A stretch of DNA of 7,558 nt, from NCBI GenBank assembly GCA_024280785.1, contig JAJRPK010000104.1, positions 1 through 7,558 on the forward strand. Reading direction: 5' to 3'. Of the stretch, positions 6,101-7,558 are shown one piece after another (the first letter of the stretch is position 1; the number at the start of each line of letters is the position of its first letter). The position numbers and the translations under genes were made by a program. Source of the stretch: Gammaproteobacteria bacterium. Its GTDB lineage: Bacteria > Pseudomonadota > Gammaproteobacteria > Pseudomonadales > UBA7434. The notes below the pieces were generated by a model. That model saw nothing but the letters and a program-made list of their open reading frames with translations. It was not told where the DNA came from and ran no database searches.

Positions 6101-7558
6101 GGCGTGGCTGGACCCACAACTACAACATTTATCTCAGTGAGCACAGCGATGTGACATCCTCTTTAGGTGAAGGAAGCTCTTTTCAAGCCTTACCTATGAT
6201 CGTAGCCTCGCATATCGCTCGTAGTTTAATGGAACCCATATTTCCTAGTCTAAAGAATTGGGCTGTTGGCAGTTTGGTGGCGGATTGGGCCGTGGGCCAG
6301 CTCTTGAATACGTCGATAACCGTCAATGCCGGTGGACAAGCGTCGACTTACAGCCTGCTTCCCGACGGCAGTTTTATTGCCCCTGCCGGACAAACGGCGG
6401 AGTTGGTAAAATTGGGTGATGGCACGTTTGAACTGCGTGAGCGTTTTGGCACCGTGCATAAATTTAATAGCAATAACAAAATCAGCTCCATTACCGATAT
6501 CGATGGCAATGCTCTGACGTTTACTTACAGTGGCGACAAACTGGCACAAGTTCAAGATGCCTATAATCGCACCCTGACACTGAACTATACCGGAGACAAT
6601 CTTACGTCGGTCGGTGATTCCACTGGGCGCTCGGTGTCTTATGCCCACACGGGCGATAACTTAACCAGTGTGAACGCCTTAGAAGGCGCCAATTGGCAAT
6701 ACACTTACGATAGCCTGTTCCGGCTGATAACCGTGGTTGACCCCATGACTACCACCATTGTCAACAACAGCTACAATGACTTTGATCGCGTGATCTCGCA
6801 AATTGCGCCGCGCCAATCCGGTACGGCCTTGTATAAATTACATTACAGCGGTTTTACTTCGTCAGAAGAAGCCCCCGATGGCAGTCGTACCACTTACCAC
6901 TACAATGTTAGTGGCCGCACGGTGGCGGTAGAAGATGCGCTGGGCAATAAAACCAAAACGGTTTTCGATGGTCAGGGTCAAGCCAAGATGGCGATGGATC
7001 GTCTCGGTAATATGACCCAGGCCGTTTATGATAATGCCAATAATCATATTGAAGTGATTGCGGCGAATAGTGAAAGCACTACACTTACGTATGATGCGCA
7101 GCAGCGATTGATTCGCAGCACCGACCCGATGAATAACAGTAGTGAAACCGACTACGATGCTGGGCATCATCCTATCCGAGTTCGTGATGCATTGAATAAT
7201 GAAGTGCTAACGGCTTATCGTGCTGATGGCTTGCCTAACACCATCACCAATGCGCGCAATATTATTACAACGCCCACTTATGACGGCTTGGGCCAGTTAA
7301 ATACGCAACAAACCGGCAGTCAACCCATTATTGATAGTGATTACAATAATCGCGGAAACCTGACCTCGCTAACCGATCAGGCGGGCGCGCAAACACAATT
7401 TGTGCATGATACTCGTGGGTTGGTGACATCTCGCACCGATGCGTTAAATAAAACCACGACCAATAGCTACAATGCGCTGGGTTTCCTCATCAGCCAGACT
7501 GACCGGAACGGTGAAGCGTCTACCATTAGCTATACACCCACCAGCAAGATCAGCACTT
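3004..7558 (+). CDS. Giant exported TSP3 / transglutaminase-fold / ASH / RHS YD-repeat protein (3' end outside window)
   Basis: One frame is open without any stop from ATG 3004 to the window edge, at least 1518 residues. In order: signal peptide (1-37); isolated YD-repeat pair (about 39-79); TSP3-like calcium loops (80-141); VPALPW motif with hydrophobic helix and basic cluster (152-178); second signal-like helix ending AVA-Q (180-210); Pro-containing linker (211-283); transglutaminase-like domain lacking catalytic Cys and His (about 284-422); ASH-like beta-sandwich (about 568-673); conserved mixed region with the only two cysteines, C790 and C797 (674-987); RHS entry motif DPVN...GLGRGWTHNY (988-1040); and YD repeats (about 1160-1518, continuing). 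From family knowledge, RHS repeats build a hollow shell that encloses a C-terminal effector in toxins or serves as a surface protein; that end is not visible. The protein should act in the periplasm or outside the cell. It stands alone after an AT-rich gap. Function is unknown; an exported polymorphic toxin or a surface adhesion protein are both possible. Confidence 0.92.
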   Translation, partial: MHFSHSISAFSVRPKFSIIHITLLVLGGLLPPSSLWAQVTISYSYDELDRLQTVLRSDTPVVTYTHDVVGNITSETISQSPDTDGDLQADFADLDDDNDGMTDLFENQYGLNPLDPTDAALDPDNDGRNNLQEFLDMTNPLIADAPEGVNVPALPWLGLSFLGVLLVVARYYSVKTRHAMLPGMFTTMFTAVTATVIATTTLIQATDAVAQTEGLVVPQAILQAPSKTLLDPGWYQLEGEAVSPEDAQLILGIPDSRYDAIPATPPKEGESLFQASSAFATPSDYTALAEALENDPRRIYQYVRNHFEYVPYYGALKGAYLTLHERSGNDFDQAALLVEILRAAGFTANFRYGKATVLKSNNQQMSDLAALLGTDQDANIMADVFSNGGVPVTHTSSTIQFDRLWVEVTINSAMVSLDPAFKLLATHAAINLDTAMGYSESSLLATAGGTLGTNSIQNLSTTGIASYLSARTTQLKNYLTQNYPNDRIEEIVGGFTIIPDQSTVLPVALPLSSTPTFPAWSSIPSNYVTTVQLQHGGINTMFSAPDIAGRKLSIRYTNATVIPDPPAGAVDFGSVAVGANGPTFTWGPFTNTNPVDIQLQSTITGANASAFQFTAGGGTQTLPANGGTGSVSVRFTGSGQSAGRKNAQLTFTTLYLGMVQGTPQVVDITGVVENRVAEIYLDDVLQVSEGTPSGNLNDLVVTVDHPYAASGGTFVDQQVTFNLVRHGQYVLASGFGGDRNSTLLAERQRRLSRMSFDGTAPTSPEIYSETLNVIGQTWLQQTQLKLDMLCSSTQFHCMTHHRFGIVGQEEGYFVDVKAQLGTFPKRSNSAVEGAFQTNSLMASAMEHSVLEQLQGASNPGISTIKIFALNNQNGGKLFLANNSNYASIRPQLVNYSTAQLDNFQTLVAAGSTLLLTENGSVTLNDWSGIGYINYRVNGNDKGIGMIIGGDLNGGFASLPQVLSPPTTYQEYFPEIVPRTNIVQNYALDPVNLNSGAFVSSMTDLALGGSGVRGLGFSRHYDSQQVAQDTAGLGRGWTHNYNIYLSEHSDVTSSLGEGSSFQALPMIVASHIARSLMEPIFPSLKNWAVGSLVADWAVGQLLNTSITVNAGGQASTYSLLPDGSFIAPAGQTAELVKLGDGTFELRERFGTVHKFNSNNKISSITDIDGNALTFTYSGDKLAQVQDAYNRTLTLNYTGDNLTSVGDSTGRSVSYAHTGDNLTSVNALEGANWQYTYDSLFRLITVVDPMTTTIVNNSYNDFDRVISQIAPRQSGTALYKLHYSGFTSSEEAPDGSRTTYHYNVSGRTVAVEDALGNKTKTVFDGQGQAKMAMDRLGNMTQAVYDNANNHIEVIAANSESTTLTYDAQQRLIRSTDPMNNSSETDYDAGHHPIRVRDALNNEVLTAYRADGLPNTITNARNIITTPTYDGLGQLNTQQTGSQPIIDSDYNNRGNLTSLTDQAGAQTQFVHDTRGLVTSRTDALNKTTTNSYNALGFLISQTDRNGEASTISYTPTSKIST
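3118..3240 (+). other. Isolated YD-repeat pair near the N-terminus (residues 39-79)
   Basis: The sequence ISYSYDELDRLQTVL followed by VTYTHDVVGNITSET is a textbook pair of RHS/YD repeats (Y-x-Y-D-x-L-x-R-L; Y-x-x-D-x-x-G-N). It lies more than 900 residues before the main YD-repeat region of the same protein, directly after the signal peptide cut and directly before the TSP3 loops. It may be a docking strand for the main shell or a relic of a shorter ancestral protein. Confidence 0.75.
3241..3426 (+). other. TSP3-like calcium-binding repeats (residues 80-141)
   Basis: Three Asp-rich loops are visible: DTDGD at 82-86, DDDNDGMTD at 95-103 followed by E106, and DPDNDGRNN at 122-130 followed by E133. 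The spacer FENQYGLNPLDPTDA between loops two and three is the usual bacterial thrombospondin type 3 linker. These repeats bind calcium and form rigid extended connectors outside the cytoplasm, in line with the signal peptide. Confidence 0.85.
3457..3633 (+). other. Mid-protein sorting-tail-like helix followed by a second signal-like helix (residues 152-210)
   Basis: VPALPW (151-156) precedes a hydrophobic helix (157-169) and a basic cluster (R170, K175, R177, H178). This Pro-motif, helix, Arg/Lys layout is that of PEP-CTERM/IPTL-CTERM exosortase tails. Directly after it, M180/M184 begin a second hydrophobic stretch to about 205, ending in DAVA-Q (A210), a good signal peptidase I site. The positive-inside rule fits a hairpin whose short basic turn stays in the cytoplasm. 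What is seen is two helices and an AxA site; two-way cleavage is inference. Confidence 0.6.
3853..4269 (+). other. Transglutaminase-like domain with lost catalytic residues (residues ~284-422)
   Basis: The helix ALAEALENDPRRIYQYVRNH, then SGNDFDQAALLVEILRAAGF, then RLWVEV and MVSLDPAFK follow the order of a transglutaminase-like core. In active members the nucleophile sits in G-x-C-x-D-x-A, but here the Cys position is D330 (GNDFDQA). The His of HAWVEV is replaced by R403 (RLWVEV). Only the third residue, D418, remains. The fold is probably kept as a binding or structural module. As I recall, RHS proteins of this type commonly lack the Cys. Confidence 0.72.
4705..5022 (+). other. ASH/HYDIN-like Ig-fold domain inside the RHS protein (residues ~568-673)
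   Basis: The pattern VDFGSVAVG, TNTNPVDIQL, ITGANASAFQF, a Gly-rich turn with LPANGGTGSVSVRFT, and QLTFTT before VVDITGVV follows the seven-strand ASPM-SPD2-Hydin type domain found in many exported 'choice-of-anchor' bacterial proteins. It usually mediates protein contacts. It sits between LSIRYTNAT and AEIYLDDVLQ. Confidence 0.7.
5965..7558 (+). other. RHS entry motif and YD-repeat shell (residues 988 to window end)
   Basis: DPVNLNSGAFVSSMTDLAL, then GFSRHYDS and GLGRGWTHNY are the usual entry into an RHS shell. A helical segment (about 1060-1102) and LPDGSF follow. YD-type repeats then run on, for example YTYDSLFRL (from Y1233), LTYDAQQRL (Y1363), TDYDAGHHP (Y1384), PTYDGLGQL (Y1426), SDYNNRGNL (Y1447) and NSYNALGFL (Y1489). 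The repeats do not end within the window, so the hyperconserved C-terminal core and any effector tip are not visible. Confidence 0.9.

Noticed and set aside
6250..6648. Minus-strand frame of 132 codons inside the RHS gene
   Set aside because: The plus strand here encodes a clear continuous RHS region with YD repeats. The antisense product (rich in I, R, Q, G) is a shadow and has no recognisable domain.
6862..7170. Minus-strand frame of 102 codons inside the RHS gene
   Set aside because: Antisense shadow of the YD repeats; no independent evidence for a gene.

Overview
The window looks like chromosomal DNA of a Gram-negative bacterium, most likely a gammaproteobacterium of moderate GC content. 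This is an inference from four things: a small MscS-type channel, a two-cysteine glutathione peroxidase, a ten-helix EamA transporter, and a very large exported RHS/YD-repeat protein with an N-terminal calcium-binding TSP3 module. I cannot name the genus. No rRNA, tRNA, CRISPR array, insertion sequence or integrase is visible.

Layout: (1) 1-545, the 3' part of an MscS-family mechanosensitive channel gene that enters from the left. Its end overlaps the GTG start of a small two-helix membrane protein with a C-terminal four-cysteine zinc ribbon (538-849). (2) A convergent, minus-strand thioredoxin-type glutathione peroxidase (873-1352). (3) A 321-base gap rich in short palindromes that leads into an EamA/DMT transporter (1674-2693). 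(4) A 310-base AT-rich gap (2694-3003). (5) One uninterrupted reading frame from ATG 3004 to the right edge (at least 1518 codons, no stop), encoding a giant exported multidomain protein.

The giant protein is the centre of interest. In order it carries: a signal peptide; a short isolated YD-repeat pair; three Asp-rich TSP3-like calcium loops; a mid-protein Pro-rich motif, hydrophobic helix and basic cluster resembling a PEP-CTERM/IPTL-CTERM sorting tail; immediately after that a second signal-peptide-like helix ending in AVA-Q; a transglutaminase-fold domain that has lost its catalytic Cys and His; an ASH/HYDIN-like beta-sandwich; a long conserved linker with the only two cysteines; and the start of a large RHS/YD-repeat shell. 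The C-terminal end, where RHS proteins usually carry a variable effector, lies beyond the window.

The first four genes look like ordinary housekeeping genes: osmotic protection, peroxide defence and metabolite export. They show no functional link to the RHS gene. The two membrane genes on the left may be co-transcribed. The RHS gene appears to be its own transcription unit, set apart by an AT-rich leader. The most unusual inference is that this single gene may be processed into two exported products by a back-to-back sorting tail and internal signal peptide.
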